Of a stretch of 64,000 nt of DNA, positions 44,569 to 52,758 are shown one piece after another; position 1 is the first letter of the stretch; every line of letters begins with the position of its first letter. Location of the stretch: positions 1,922,001 to 1,986,000 of the forward strand of contig JAXGYX010000001.1 of NCBI GenBank assembly GCA_040772065.1, written 5' to 3'. This DNA is from JAXGYX01 sp040772065 (GTDB lineage Bacteria > Bacillota > Clostridia > Saccharofermentanales > Fastidiosipilaceae). A program made the position numbers and the translations under genes. The notes below the pieces were generated by a model, which was not told the DNA's origin, made no database searches, and saw nothing but the letters and a program-made list of their open reading frames with translations.

Positions 44569-45693
44569 TCAGTTCGTGTCCTCGTTATCGATGTCGATTA
44601 GCTCGTAGCTTTGTGAGCCCAATCCGATTTCCTCCGCCGCCTGCAGGCCCGGGCGCCAGTCAGTTTCGGGGTGCATCCTCTTGAACAAGTCGCTCTCGTC
44701 TTGATTTCGATCGTTGTCCAGCACGGAACCCGGCATGATCGGCATCTTGTTGGCCGCGTCCGCGCAGGCGCGATCGATCGCCACCGGATCGAGCGAGGCA
44801 AACATTCCGACGTTTGGGATGATTGGAACATCGTTTTCAGAGTGACAATCGCAAAACGGACTGACATCCATCAACAAAGAGATATGAAATGATGGGCGAT
44901 CCTTCAACACGGCGTAAGTATATTCGTTCATCTTCTCCCACAAAACCTGGTTGCTGTGCGCGCCGGTTGGCTGGACGGCGTCCGTTGGACAGACACCTAC
45001 GCAGCGGCCGCAACCAACACATATTTCTTGATTAATAGACGCCTTTTTTTCTACGAATGAAATCGCCCCTTGCGCGCAATTTCTGAAACACGCACCACAA
45101 CTGATACAAAGAGCGGTGTCCACCTTCGGCTTGCCGCTGTTGTGCATTTCCATTTTGCCCGCGCGCGAGCCACAGCCCATGCCCAAGTTCTTGATCGCTC
45201 CGCCGAAGCCGGTCGACTCATGACACTTGAAGTGATTTAACGAGATGATGATGTCCGCGTCCATGATGGCCCGCCCGATTTTCGCGGTCTTGCAATGATT
45301 TAAGTCAATGGGCACCTCGACTTCGTCGGTTCCCTTCAATCCATCAGCGATGATATTTTGGCAACCGGTGGTCAAAAGATTGAAGCCATTCGTCTCGGCG
45401 CAGGTCAAATGGTCGATCGCGTTCTTTCTCGCGCCCACATATAGTGTGTTGCAGTCAGTCAAGAAGGGCTTGCCACCGAGTCGCTTGATTTCCCCGGCCA
45501 ACGTGCGGGCGTAGGCGGGGCGCAGGTGCGCCAGATTGCCCGCCTCACCAAAATGAATTTTAATCGCGACGAATTTACGGTCGAAGTCGATTTGATCTAT
45601 TCCTGATTCACGGATTAAACGCGAAAATTTCATCGGCAATGTTTCTGAAAAATCAGTCCGAAAATCAGCGAAATATACAGTCGATGGTTTCAT
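44569..45693 (-). CDS. DUF362 protein with two [4Fe-4S] ferredoxin clusters
   Basis: The 374-residue protein has a DUF362 N-terminal domain (MKFSRLI, VAIKIHFGEAGNLAHLRP, ISLNHFKCHESTGFGGAIKNLGMGCGSRAGKMEMH). An 8-Fe ferredoxin insert (about 190-240) follows, with two CxxCxxCxxxC sets (CISCGACFRNC and CVGCGRCVGVCPTD). The family is common in anaerobes and thought to be redox-active; its substrate is unknown. ATG 45693 is chosen because TGGAGAA lies upstream; a longer frame from 45774 has no ribosome site and overlaps the preceding small gene. A short gene 14 bases upstream may share its transcript. Confidence 0.9.
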   Translation of the reverse strand: MKPSTVYFADFRTDFSETLPMKFSRLIRESGIDQIDFDRKFVAIKIHFGEAGNLAHLRPAYARTLAGEIKRLGGKPFLTDCNTLYVGARKNAIDHLTCAETNGFNLLTTGCQNIIADGLKGTDEVEVPIDLNHCKTAKIGRAIMDADIIISLNHFKCHESTGFGGAIKNLGMGCGSRAGKMEMHNSGKPKVDTALCISCGACFRNCAQGAISFVEKKASINQEICVGCGRCVGVCPTDAVQPTGAHSNQVLWEKMNEYTYAVLKDRPSFHISLLMDVSPFCDCHSENDVPIIPNVGMFASLDPVAIDRACADAANKMPIMPGSVLDNDRNQDESDLFKRMHPETDWRPGLQAAEEIGLGSQSYELIDIDNEDTN

Positions 45694-45707
45694 GTTTTCT
45701 CCAAACT

Positions 45708-45929
45708 TTATGATAGGTTGAGTGATCCATCTTCTGCGGTCAAGCGAGGCCGACGGAGCGTTCCCCGAACACATGACATCCGGATCACTCGTTCCAATGA
45801 GAGGATGGTTGTGTACAACAAACCCACTTTATAGGCTTCCGGTGTCTTGATCTCGTGAGCATATGGGGCATGTGGGCGGCCGGAATTTTTGCGGAACAAA
45901 ATTCGATTGATTTTTAAAAATAGTCTCAT
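45708..45929 (-). CDS. Small hypothetical protein upstream of the DUF362 gene
   Basis: A 73-residue basic peptide begins at ATG 45929 with AGGAG 9 bases upstream and ends 14 bases before the DUF362 start. There is no family match, signal peptide or motif. It could be a real leader gene of the operon or just an open frame. The otherwise empty stretch here (45694-46020) holds nothing else I recognise. Confidence 0.4.
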   Translation of the reverse strand: MRLFLKINRILFRKNSGRPHAPYAHEIKTPEAYKVGLLYTTILSLERVIRMSCVRGTLRRPRLTAEDGSLNLS

Positions 45930-46020
45930 TTATCATCGCTCCTGTCAAAATCAGAGACTTTGGATTCAGCAAGGGGATCACAAAGGACATGAAACCGTCG
46001 ACTTATACTTGAAAATACGT

Positions 46021-46896
46021 CTAATCACTGATTTGCGCAGTCGCGCAGGGCGGTTCAATCGGCAGGGAGTATAAATAGGACCGACCAAGCTTGCCGATCC
46101 GGTTGACCAGCGTGAGTTGATTGAGCAAGGTCAGGCAGGTTGAGGCGACGGGCCGGGGGATGCCGGCCGCCAGCGCGAAGTCGGCGGAGGTGAAGGACTT
46201 CTTTAAATCATTTGGGATCAAGACGCCATAGTCCTCCTTTGTCGTGAATGACACGATTTGGTGAAGATCGACCGGCATCAGCTCCAGCCTCTGAGAGCCT
46301 CTCTTGCCATCGTGTGACCAGCCATCGCGCAGGCGGTATTCCAAGGCGGAAATAAAACAAAACTCCACGCATATACGTGAATCAGTTAAAAAAGGACGCA
46401 GACGCATCAACTCTCGAGTGGTGTCATAAATCGTGGCTGATCGTGGTGACTTACGTGGGATGGTCGCTTCTTTGGAAACAGGATCAATCCAAGTGAGTTT
46501 CTTTTCCACCAGCAAGGGGAGAACAATGGTTACTGTATATCCTTCGGAGAGATACTGCTTAATCTTCCCGTGCATACCGGTTAAACTATGACTTTGTATT
46601 TCAATGATGTGATTGTTTATACAAATATCCGCGACCTGAGAACCAACCACAATCTCTTGATGAGCCGGATTTGGTTCATAAAAATCCTTTAGAACAGCGT
46701 GCAGAGCTTTTTCCGTCAAGAGCCCAATGCCGTTGAATCCTTCTCGAGCCGCCACGCGTTCGCCGGCTGTCTGACAGATTTTAAGAAAACGACCTCGTTC
46801 GACGGCGGTCGGAATTTGCACGGTTGAAAATCGCCGAGCCAATTCAGCCATATTGTCGTGGGTATTTTTGTTGTTTCGCGCAGTCGTTTTTTTCAT
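46021..46896 (-). CDS. PD-(D/E)XK nuclease-like protein with C-terminal winged helix, function unknown
   Basis: The protein has about 291 residues. The central part (about 45-130) has EKALHAVLKDFYEP, then GSQVADICINNHIIEIQSHS, then a helix and strand. An E...D...E-x-Q pattern like this resembles restriction-endonuclease folds, although the third motif has Gln rather than Lys. After a linker, the C-terminal 90 residues (SADFALAAGIPRPVASTCLTLLNQL...VNRIGKLGRSYLYS) read as a winged helix-turn-helix. The domain mix suggests DNA binding and possibly cleavage, but this is inference. The start is uncertain: ATG 46896 is used, with no clear ribosome site nearby. It is a lone minus-strand gene, divergent from a dehydrogenase. 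Confidence 0.6.
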   Translation of the reverse strand: MKKTTARNNKNTHDNMAELARRFSTVQIPTAVERGRFLKICQTAGERVAAREGFNGIGLLTEKALHAVLKDFYEPNPAHQEIVVGSQVADICINNHIIEIQSHSLTGMHGKIKQYLSEGYTVTIVLPLLVEKKLTWIDPVSKEATIPRKSPRSATIYDTTRELMRLRPFLTDSRICVEFCFISALEYRLRDGWSHDGKRGSQRLELMPVDLHQIVSFTTKEDYGVLIPNDLKKSFTSADFALAAGIPRPVASTCLTLLNQLTLVNRIGKLGRSYLYSLPIEPPCATAQISD

Positions 46897-47188
46897 TTTA
46901 AACAATTGTCAATCCATATTTCGGCATGTTATGAGGTTCATCGCGGGTCGCGTTATGTGCGTGGCAGGTGTCTGTCCGGCCACGTAGGTAGATATTTTCG
47001 CTAACGATCACATTATAGTACAGAGTTGAAGGACGCTGTGATTCGGAGCCGAACACACAATTTTAATAGTGGAATTGTATAGGAATCGTTAAACTTTGAT
47101 CCGGGTTCTGTCGAAATCCAATAATAATCGTGATAGAATAATCATATTGGAAAGATATAGTCTGATTTGAAGGAATGGAGACCTGGAG
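46897..47188. other. Divergent intergenic region
   Basis: About 290 bases lie between a minus-strand nuclease-like gene and a plus-strand dehydrogenase. AT-rich sequence from about 47085 to 47165 contains TAGAAT (47136-47141) as a possible -10 box for the dehydrogenase. No clear -35 box, operator or RNA structure was recognised. Confidence 0.35.
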
Positions 47189-48208
47189 ATGAAAAAAATA
47201 AAAATTGGTTCTGTGGGGTTGGGCCGTCTTGGCTACGAACACGCTAAGAATATCGCCTCGCTGATTCCGGAGGCGGAACTGCTCGCACTTTGCGATGTGG
47301 CGGAAGATAATTTGAAAAAAGTCGCCGCCGAGCTCGCTGTGCCGAACACGTATACAGATTTTGAGGAAATGTGCAAGAATCCGGATCTGGACGCGATTGT
47401 CATTGTTTCGCCGTCGGCATTCCATCCGGAACAAATTCGCATCGCCCTTGAAAACGGCAAACACGTTTTCTCCGAAAAACCTTTGGGCGTGAATGTCGAA
47501 GAGTGCAAAAAAGCCGAGGCGGCTGTGGAAGCTCATCCTGATCAGAAGTTCATGCTGGGATTCATGCGTCGTTTTGACCCTTCTTATATCAACGCCAAAC
47601 AGCGCATCGAGAGAGGTGACATTGGCAGGATCATCATGATCCGTGGCTATTCGGTCGACCCAAGAAGCACCATCAAAGGCACGATCGCTTTTGGTCCGCA
47701 TAGTGGCGGTCAATTCTTGGATATGGCGGTCCATGACATCGACCTGATCCGCTGGTTCAGCGGCAGCGAGCCGGACAGATTATGGGCGATCGGTGGCTGC
47801 TATGAGTTCGAGGAGTTCGCCAGCTGGAACGACGGTGACAACGTCAGCTGCACGATGCAGTTAAAAGACGACACCATGGCGTTCTTGTTCGCGGGCAGAG
47901 CGGCACCGCATGGCTCGCATGTTGAAACCGAGATCATCGGCACCAAAGGCTCAATCCGCATCTCGGCGATTCCAACTCCTGATCTTGTTCAGCTCTATGA
48001 CGAGCACGGCGTCCGTCAAGAATGCTACCAGGATTTCATGAACCGTTGGCACCAGGCCTATATCAATGAGATCTCGGAATTTTGCCGCTGCATCATGGAG
48101 GATCGGACTCCTCCAATTGGTGTGTACGATGGCACCGAGTGCACACGCATCGCCTATCGCTGCAAGGAATCATTTGAGAATGGCGGCCAATTATTGAGTA
48201 TGGATTAA
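47189..48208 (+). CDS. Gfo/Idh/MocA family NAD(P)-dependent dehydrogenase
   Basis: The 339-residue oxidoreductase has a Rossmann start (GSVGLGRLGYEHAKNI), the cofactor/substrate motif SEKPLG (about 95-100), GFMRRFDPSY (about 124-133) and the catalytic-region MAVHDIDLIRWF (about 178-189). The family oxidises or reduces a sugar or inositol hydroxyl. The FMRR(F/Y)D segment is shared with inositol dehydrogenases, and iolG lies about 4.5 kb downstream, so a scyllo- or myo-inositol-type substrate is plausible. GGAG just before the ATG marks the ribosome site. It is monocistronic, ended by a strong terminator. Confidence 0.88.
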   Translation: MKKIKIGSVGLGRLGYEHAKNIASLIPEAELLALCDVAEDNLKKVAAELAVPNTYTDFEEMCKNPDLDAIVIVSPSAFHPEQIRIALENGKHVFSEKPLGVNVEECKKAEAAVEAHPDQKFMLGFMRRFDPSYINAKQRIERGDIGRIIMIRGYSVDPRSTIKGTIAFGPHSGGQFLDMAVHDIDLIRWFSGSEPDRLWAIGGCYEFEEFASWNDGDNVSCTMQLKDDTMAFLFAGRAAPHGSHVETEIIGTKGSIRISAIPTPDLVQLYDEHGVRQECYQDFMNRWHQAYINEISEFCRCIMEDRTPPIGVYDGTECTRIAYRCKESFENGGQLLSMD

Positions 48209-48235
48209 TTTGTCCGTGAGCTGTTTATTTGTTTG

Positions 48236-48264
48236 GGGGCTGTCATTCGACAGCCCCTTTTTTT
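48236..48264 (+). terminator. Terminator after the dehydrogenase
   Basis: GGGGCTGTC (48236-48244) pairs with GACAGCCCC (48249-48257), loop ATTC, followed by seven T. Confidence 0.94.
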
Positions 48265-48381
48265 ACTTGAATCGTCGCACTGCGCGATGACCGCCGGTTG
48301 AACCAAACCATTGATAATAAGACGGACCTTGCAATACCGAAGATTCAAGGATTAAAGGAATCTGTTTGCTTGTTATAAATT

Positions 48382-48401
48382 TTAGTATCAAATTAGTATC
48401 A
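48382..48401. repeat. Short direct repeats 3' of tRNA-Ser
   Basis: TTAGTATCA occurs at 48382-48390 and again at 48393-48401 (period 11), about 45 bases beyond the tRNA-Ser 3' end. Such short iterons beside a tRNA could be integrase arm sites or chance; no integrase gene is present. Confidence 0.35.
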
Positions 48402-48414
48402 GAGGGATCAAGAA

Positions 48415-48441
48415 ACCCCGCAACCGCAGGGGTTACGGGGT
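48415..48441 (-). terminator. Hairpin 3' of tRNA-Ser(GCT)
   Basis: On the minus strand ACCCCG and CGGGGT close a stem, with AACC/GGTT pairing inside, three bases after the tRNA CCA. The flanking T-run is short, so it may be a processing stem as well as a terminator. Confidence 0.6.
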
Positions 48442-48444
48442 CTA

Positions 48445-48533
48445 TGGCGGAGAAGGAGGGATTCGAACCCTCGCACGCTTTCACGTCTAACGATTTAGCA
48501 AACCGTCCCCTTCGGCCTCTTGGGTACTTCTCC
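48445..48533 (-). tRNA. tRNA-Ser (anticodon GCT)
   Basis: On the minus strand, the acceptor GGAGAAG pairs with CTTCTCC, the anticodon loop TTGCTAA gives GCT, and a long variable arm follows (TAGACGTGAAAGCGTGC). The T arm is GAGGGTTCGAATCCCTC. CCA is encoded at 48445-48447. It reads the serine codons AGC/AGU. Confidence 0.96.
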
Positions 48534-48840
48534 AAATTAAAACCTAAAATAGCGTCAACAAAGCGCTCATGGAATGATAGCAGAAAATGAATCCCGACGC
48601 AAGGATGGTTGACAAATTTCATGATGTCAAATGAAGTGGATTTGAGCTGTCTTGGAACATCCGGATTCGATGATTCGCATGTCCGACTCTTCTATAATAA
48701 AATACTATATAGGAAATAAACAGACGGCCAAGAGGAGGCCCACTGTCTTGTTCAAAAGACGCAGACCGTCCACTATCACCTCGTCAAGAGGTCGCTCCAA
48801 TATCTTTCTCGTAACGAAGCTTAATAAAGGTTGGATCCGC
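48534..48840. other. Intergenic region between tRNA-Ser and the AEC transporter
   Basis: About 307 bases must hold the tRNA-Ser promoter (minus strand) and the transporter promoter. TATAATAAAATACTATAT (48694-48711) gives possible -10 boxes for the transporter. The reading frame of the transporter stays open through part of this stretch but has no family match there. Confidence 0.4.
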
Positions 48841-49761
48841 ATGGAAGAAGTGTTTCGACAAATCACTATGATTGCCTTGCTGACGCTGGTTGGTTTCACC
48901 GCGTTCAAGTTAAAAATCTTAAATGCCGAGATCAAATCCGGCTTGACAGAGGTCGTGCTGCGGATTGCGATTCCGTCCGCCATCATCGCGAGTGGCTCGC
49001 TTTCGATTAGCGGCTCGGAATGGATGCGTGTACTGTATATTTTCGCTTCATCGGTTGTTTTCCATCTAACTATTTTTTTATTCATGAAGCACATCGGCTC
49101 CAAATGGTATCCAAGTGTGTCCAAAGGCAAAGCCGGAGTGTTGAGTGTCACATTTGGGAATGTGATGTTTGTTGGCTATCCCATCGTCACGGGGATGTTT
49201 GGCGCCGAAGGATTGTTTTTGGCTTCGATTTTCACCGCAGTTTTCAATTTTCTGATCTTTACGGTTGGCCGCCAATTATTGACTGAGACGGACCGAAACT
49301 CATTTAAATCGATGTTGCTAACCCCATTCAACCTATCGTTCGCTGTCATGTTGGCACTGCTGATTTTCCAAATCAAACTGCCGGTTGTTTTGCAGGAAAC
49401 TTTACAGACATTGGGCGGACTGTCCACCCCTTTGAGTCTGTTGACGATCGGCTGTATGATCGCGCAGGCGGATTTTTCACGAATTTTCAGCGACAAATAT
49501 CTTGCGCTGACCACCCTGTTGCGCTGTCTGGCCGTTCCGCTTGCGACCTTGACCGTTATGTATTTCCTGCCTTTTGATATCGTGTTGCGTAAAACAGTGA
49601 TCGCACTTTCGGCAATGCCCGTTGCGGCCACTGCGGTGATGCTGTGTGAACAGCATGGATGTGAAGCTGAATTTTCTTCTTTTTCGGTGGCTCAATCCAC
49701 CATTGTGTTCATCGGAACCTTTCCGCTGATCATGTATTTGACCGATCGTTTTATTCGCTAA
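48841..49761 (+). CDS. AEC-family (auxin efflux carrier-like) permease
   Basis: The 306-residue polytopic membrane protein has about ten helices arranged as two five-helix halves. The first half starts ITMIALLTLVGFTAFKLKIL, and the typical FGNVMFVGYPIVTGMFG is near residues 103-119. The second half contains GGLSTPLSLLTIGCMIAQ and SAMPVAATAVMLCEQHG. Bacterial AEC proteins export or exchange organic acids such as malate. ATG 48841 gives the family length; upstream in-frame codons are not conserved-looking. It is convergent with a MocR regulator that could control it, but they do not share a promoter. Confidence 0.88.
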   Translation: MEEVFRQITMIALLTLVGFTAFKLKILNAEIKSGLTEVVLRIAIPSAIIASGSLSISGSEWMRVLYIFASSVVFHLTIFLFMKHIGSKWYPSVSKGKAGVLSVTFGNVMFVGYPIVTGMFGAEGLFLASIFTAVFNFLIFTVGRQLLTETDRNSFKSMLLTPFNLSFAVMLALLIFQIKLPVVLQETLQTLGGLSTPLSLLTIGCMIAQADFSRIFSDKYLALTTLLRCLAVPLATLTVMYFLPFDIVLRKTVIALSAMPVAATAVMLCEQHGCEAEFSSFSVAQSTIVFIGTFPLIMYLTDRFIR

Positions 49762-49796
49762 ACTCAATCTGCCTTTTTACTGACAGCCTTCGCTAT

Positions 49797-51254
49797 CTAG
49801 ATGGAATCGATCACCTCGCATACGACATGGGAAAGCCGTCTGACCGCCTCTTCCCTATTCTCCTCGCTGATGCCTGTGTAGTTGATCAAAATGAAGAATC
49901 CCTTTCCATTCTTTCGTTCTTTGGATGGACTTTGAGAGGGCAAGCGATAATCCGGGAAGCATGATATTTTCACAGCCTGCTTTAAAGCTTCCTGTTTCAG
50001 TCGACTCATTATATTTTCACTGTCCTCCGCGCTTTTTGGCGGACGGATTTCCAGCATGAAGTGCAGACCGGCGTCTTGTTCTATGATCTCGACGTGCCGA
50101 GCCATCGGAGACTGACGGATCAAACTTTGCACTTTCAATTTTCCGGCACGGTAAATTGTCCTCATGCGATTGATATGTCGGCCAAAGGAGCCGTTTTCAA
50201 TGAAGTCGGCCAACGCGATCTGCTCAAGGTTGGGAACAGGGCTGCGATAAAAAGAGAGCTTGTTTTGCCAGCGAGTCAGCAGCTCGGGCGGCAGGACCAT
50301 GTAAGCGATACGGAATGAAGGGGAAAGTGTCCGCGAGAAGGTGTTCATATATATGACGCGGTTATTTTTATCCATGCTGAACATGGTGCGAAAGGGACGT
50401 CCCCGCAAACGCAATTCGCAGTCATAATCATCTTCGATCACCCAACGGCCGGCACTCGAGTTTGCCCAGGATAAAATCTCCTCTCGGCGCCCGGCAGGCA
50501 TGACGATGCCGGTTGGAAATTGGTGGGAGGGTGACAAATGCACGATCCGCGTGTCACTTTGCTTCAGCGCAGTGACGCTTAAACCATCATGGTCAAGCGG
50601 TATGCTTACACATCTGACATCGGAAGCCTCCATGATATGTCTAAACTTTTGATACCCCGGATCCTCTGTGGCGTAGCCGTGGTTTCGTCCCAACAGTTGG
50701 AGAAGCCGATCATATAGATTCTCCGCCCCCGCTCCCACAATAATGAACTCGGGTGATGTTTCGATCCCTCTGTACTCCATTAAATGTGACGCGATGGCTT
50801 GACGCAATTCATAAAGTCCGGCGGACGGCACCGGTGCGAGCAATCGTTCCGGCTCACTGCGCAATGATTTGCGCAGTGATTTCGCCCAAGTGTCAATCGG
50901 GAAATGTTCCTTTGGGATTTCGCCACCGGTAAAATCCGCGAACCATTTTTGCGTCTGAATTTTTGCTTTTGAGGAAGTTGTCCTCAAAGATTGGATAACC
51001 GGGATCTTTTGCTCGGGTTGATTTACATAGACACCCTTTTTTTCGATGGAGTAGACATAGCCTTCACTTTGGAGTTGTTCGTAAGCGTGCTCAACGGTGA
51101 TGACACTGACCGCGAGATTTTGCGCCAACGAGCGTTTCGATGGCAGCTTGTCACCGGGCTGGAGGACGCCCGCAACAATATCGCCACGCAGACAGCGATA
51201 AAGAAATTCGTATAAGCTAAGATCGCCACGTTCGGCCATCGGATAAGTCAACAT
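49797..51254 (-). CDS. MocR/GabR-type regulator (GntR HTH plus aminotransferase fold) lacking the PLP lysine
   Basis: In this 485-residue protein, residues 1-78 are a GntR winged helix (LYEFLYRCLRGDIVAGVLQPGDKLPSKRSLA...VEHAYEQLQSEGYVYS). After a linker, residues about 115-485 are a class I aminotransferase fold with the GAGAENLYDRLL and IEDDYDCELR segments. The lysine that should bind PLP lies in a motif normally read TFSKTL; here it is TFSRTLSPSFR, with Arg308 (CGG). No nearby Lys can replace it, so a Schiff base should not form. AAGGAG 5 bases upstream supports ATG 51254. It is divergent from the LacI-type gene of the inositol cluster. Confidence 0.9.
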   Translation of the reverse strand: MLTYPMAERGDLSLYEFLYRCLRGDIVAGVLQPGDKLPSKRSLAQNLAVSVITVEHAYEQLQSEGYVYSIEKKGVYVNQPEQKIPVIQSLRTTSSKAKIQTQKWFADFTGGEIPKEHFPIDTWAKSLRKSLRSEPERLLAPVPSAGLYELRQAIASHLMEYRGIETSPEFIIVGAGAENLYDRLLQLLGRNHGYATEDPGYQKFRHIMEASDVRCVSIPLDHDGLSVTALKQSDTRIVHLSPSHQFPTGIVMPAGRREEILSWANSSAGRWVIEDDYDCELRLRGRPFRTMFSMDKNNRVIYMNTFSRTLSPSFRIAYMVLPPELLTRWQNKLSFYRSPVPNLEQIALADFIENGSFGRHINRMRTIYRAGKLKVQSLIRQSPMARHVEIIEQDAGLHFMLEIRPPKSAEDSENIMSRLKQEALKQAVKISCFPDYRLPSQSPSKERKNGKGFFILINYTGISEENREEAVRRLSHVVCEVIDSI

Positions 51255-51679
51255 ACAAGCTCCTTTAGCGTTTTATTAATACAATTGTCGAATTTATTAA
51301 ATGATGACACATCTTTGGCACATCTTTCTGCAAAGAATTTATCCCATGAGGTAAATAACCGCAAATATTGCATTCTCAGAGCAATTTATAATGATGAAGT
51401 TATGAATGATAAAACGACATATTGTCGCCAACAACTTGTAGTTTATCTGAAAATTGTGCAAGATAATAAGAGAGACTAGAGGCACAGAGCGGAAATACGA
51501 ACAAAAAATGATCATTTTATGCACAGATTAGGCCGACAAAACGACAAAACGACAATTAAAACGCTCAATTTGTCGTAAATGCTTGTTTTAGCGTGAAAAT
51601 GTTGTTTGATTGATCAATTGTGCGAATGGTTTTGATTGGTTAGAGTTTAGATACAACAAACATTGAAAGTAAAAATCAT
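51255..51679. promoter_or_regulatory. Divergent control region with TTGTCG/CGACAA repeats
   Basis: These 425 bases separate the MocR and LacI-type genes. They are AT-rich and contain three tandem CGACAAAA-like octamers (51534-51557), an inverted TTTGTCG (51569-51575), a further TTGTCG at 51285-51290 next to the MocR start, and one in TATTGTCGCC near 51423. A 10-bp palindrome ATTGATCAAT lies at 51609-51618 before the LacI-type gene. These are good candidates for MocR and LacI operators. No gene is recognised inside. Confidence 0.5.
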
Positions 51680-52705
51680 ATGAAAGTCACCACGTTAAAA
51701 ATTGCAGAAATAGCCGGAGTTCATCGATCGACAGTGGACAAGGTCATACATAACAGACCGGGTGTCAGCGAATTGACACGTCGCAGAATTCTTAAAGTGA
51801 TCGAGGATCTTTCATATAACACGAATGCGTTTCGTAAGAATGAACCGGGCGTGCGACGCTCGATCCGCCTGCTGGCATTGGTTCTTGATGTGGATTCCAG
51901 TTTGGAAGTCAGCAAGGGGATGTGGTCGGCGATTGAAGAGTATGAAGCGTTTGATTGCAAGCTCTATGTGCGCACGATCTCACAATTTGACGTGGCGCAA
52001 CAGGTGGAGGCGATTGAGACGGCGATCCATGACGAAGTGGACGCCATCCTGATCCAGACGATGATGTCACCTCGCATTGCGGAGGCGATGCGCTCGGCCA
52101 GGGACGCGGGAATTTTAATTGTCACCGTCAACAGCGATATTGATTCCGACGGCCGTGTCACTTTTGTGGGACAGGACATGATGAAAGCCGGGCGGACCGC
52201 GGCGAAACTGATGGGGGAATTCATTGGGGGTGTAGGGAAGGTCGGCGTGCTGTCGACCAACAATGCGGTGTTCTCTGTAGAAGAGAGAGAGATCGGCTTT
52301 AAAGATGTTATGCGTGAAAGTTTTCCCGATGTGCGCCTCTTGCCTGTGATCGAGACACATGAGAACAGAAAAATAACGTTTAACGCCACAATCGACTTAT
52401 TGGTTGATCATCCCGATCTCAGCGGATTGTTCATAACCTGCGGCAAGGTCTCCTCGATGGGCAAGGCGATTACCGAACTGGAGCGCCAGGGCACATTAAA
52501 AGTCGTCACCTTCGAAACGTATCCGGATATTTTGGATTTGATTCGCACAAACGTCATCACATGCACGATTGGCAGCAATCCGGAGCGGCAAGGATATGTG
52601 GCGATCAAAGAAGTGTTGGCCCATCTCTTGTTTAATAAAAATATTACCGAAGGACTCGTGCACGTTCCTTTTGAAATTATCGTCAAAGAAAACATGTCAT
52701 CGTAA
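51680..52705 (+). CDS. LacI-family transcriptional regulator
   Basis: The 341-residue protein has an N-terminal LacI helix-turn-helix (TLKIAEIAGVHRSTVDKVIHNRPGVSELTRRRIL), where most members read VSxxTVSRVLN. The HRSTVDKVIH variant, with Lys/Asp in the recognition helix, suggests a non-standard operator. The rest (about 60-341) is a periplasmic-binding-protein fold (GILIVTVNSDIDSDGRVTFVGQDMMKAGRTAAKLM) with the sugar-binding layout of the ribose/inositol type. It is the first gene of the inositol cluster, 53 bases upstream of iolG, and presumably senses the sugar and controls the operon. Confidence 0.9.
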   Translation: MKVTTLKIAEIAGVHRSTVDKVIHNRPGVSELTRRRILKVIEDLSYNTNAFRKNEPGVRRSIRLLALVLDVDSSLEVSKGMWSAIEEYEAFDCKLYVRTISQFDVAQQVEAIETAIHDEVDAILIQTMMSPRIAEAMRSARDAGILIVTVNSDIDSDGRVTFVGQDMMKAGRTAAKLMGEFIGGVGKVGVLSTNNAVFSVEEREIGFKDVMRESFPDVRLLPVIETHENRKITFNATIDLLVDHPDLSGLFITCGKVSSMGKAITELERQGTLKVVTFETYPDILDLIRTNVITCTIGSNPERQGYVAIKEVLAHLLFNKNITEGLVHVPFEIIVKENMSS

Positions 52706-52758
52706 GCAAACGGATTACCAAAGCAAGGATTCATTTCAGTTGAAGGAGGCAGATTCTT

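Noticed and set aside
51285..51524. Small frames in the MocR/LacI intergenic region
   Set aside because: Low-complexity AT-rich frames on both strands without ribosome sites; region is regulatory.
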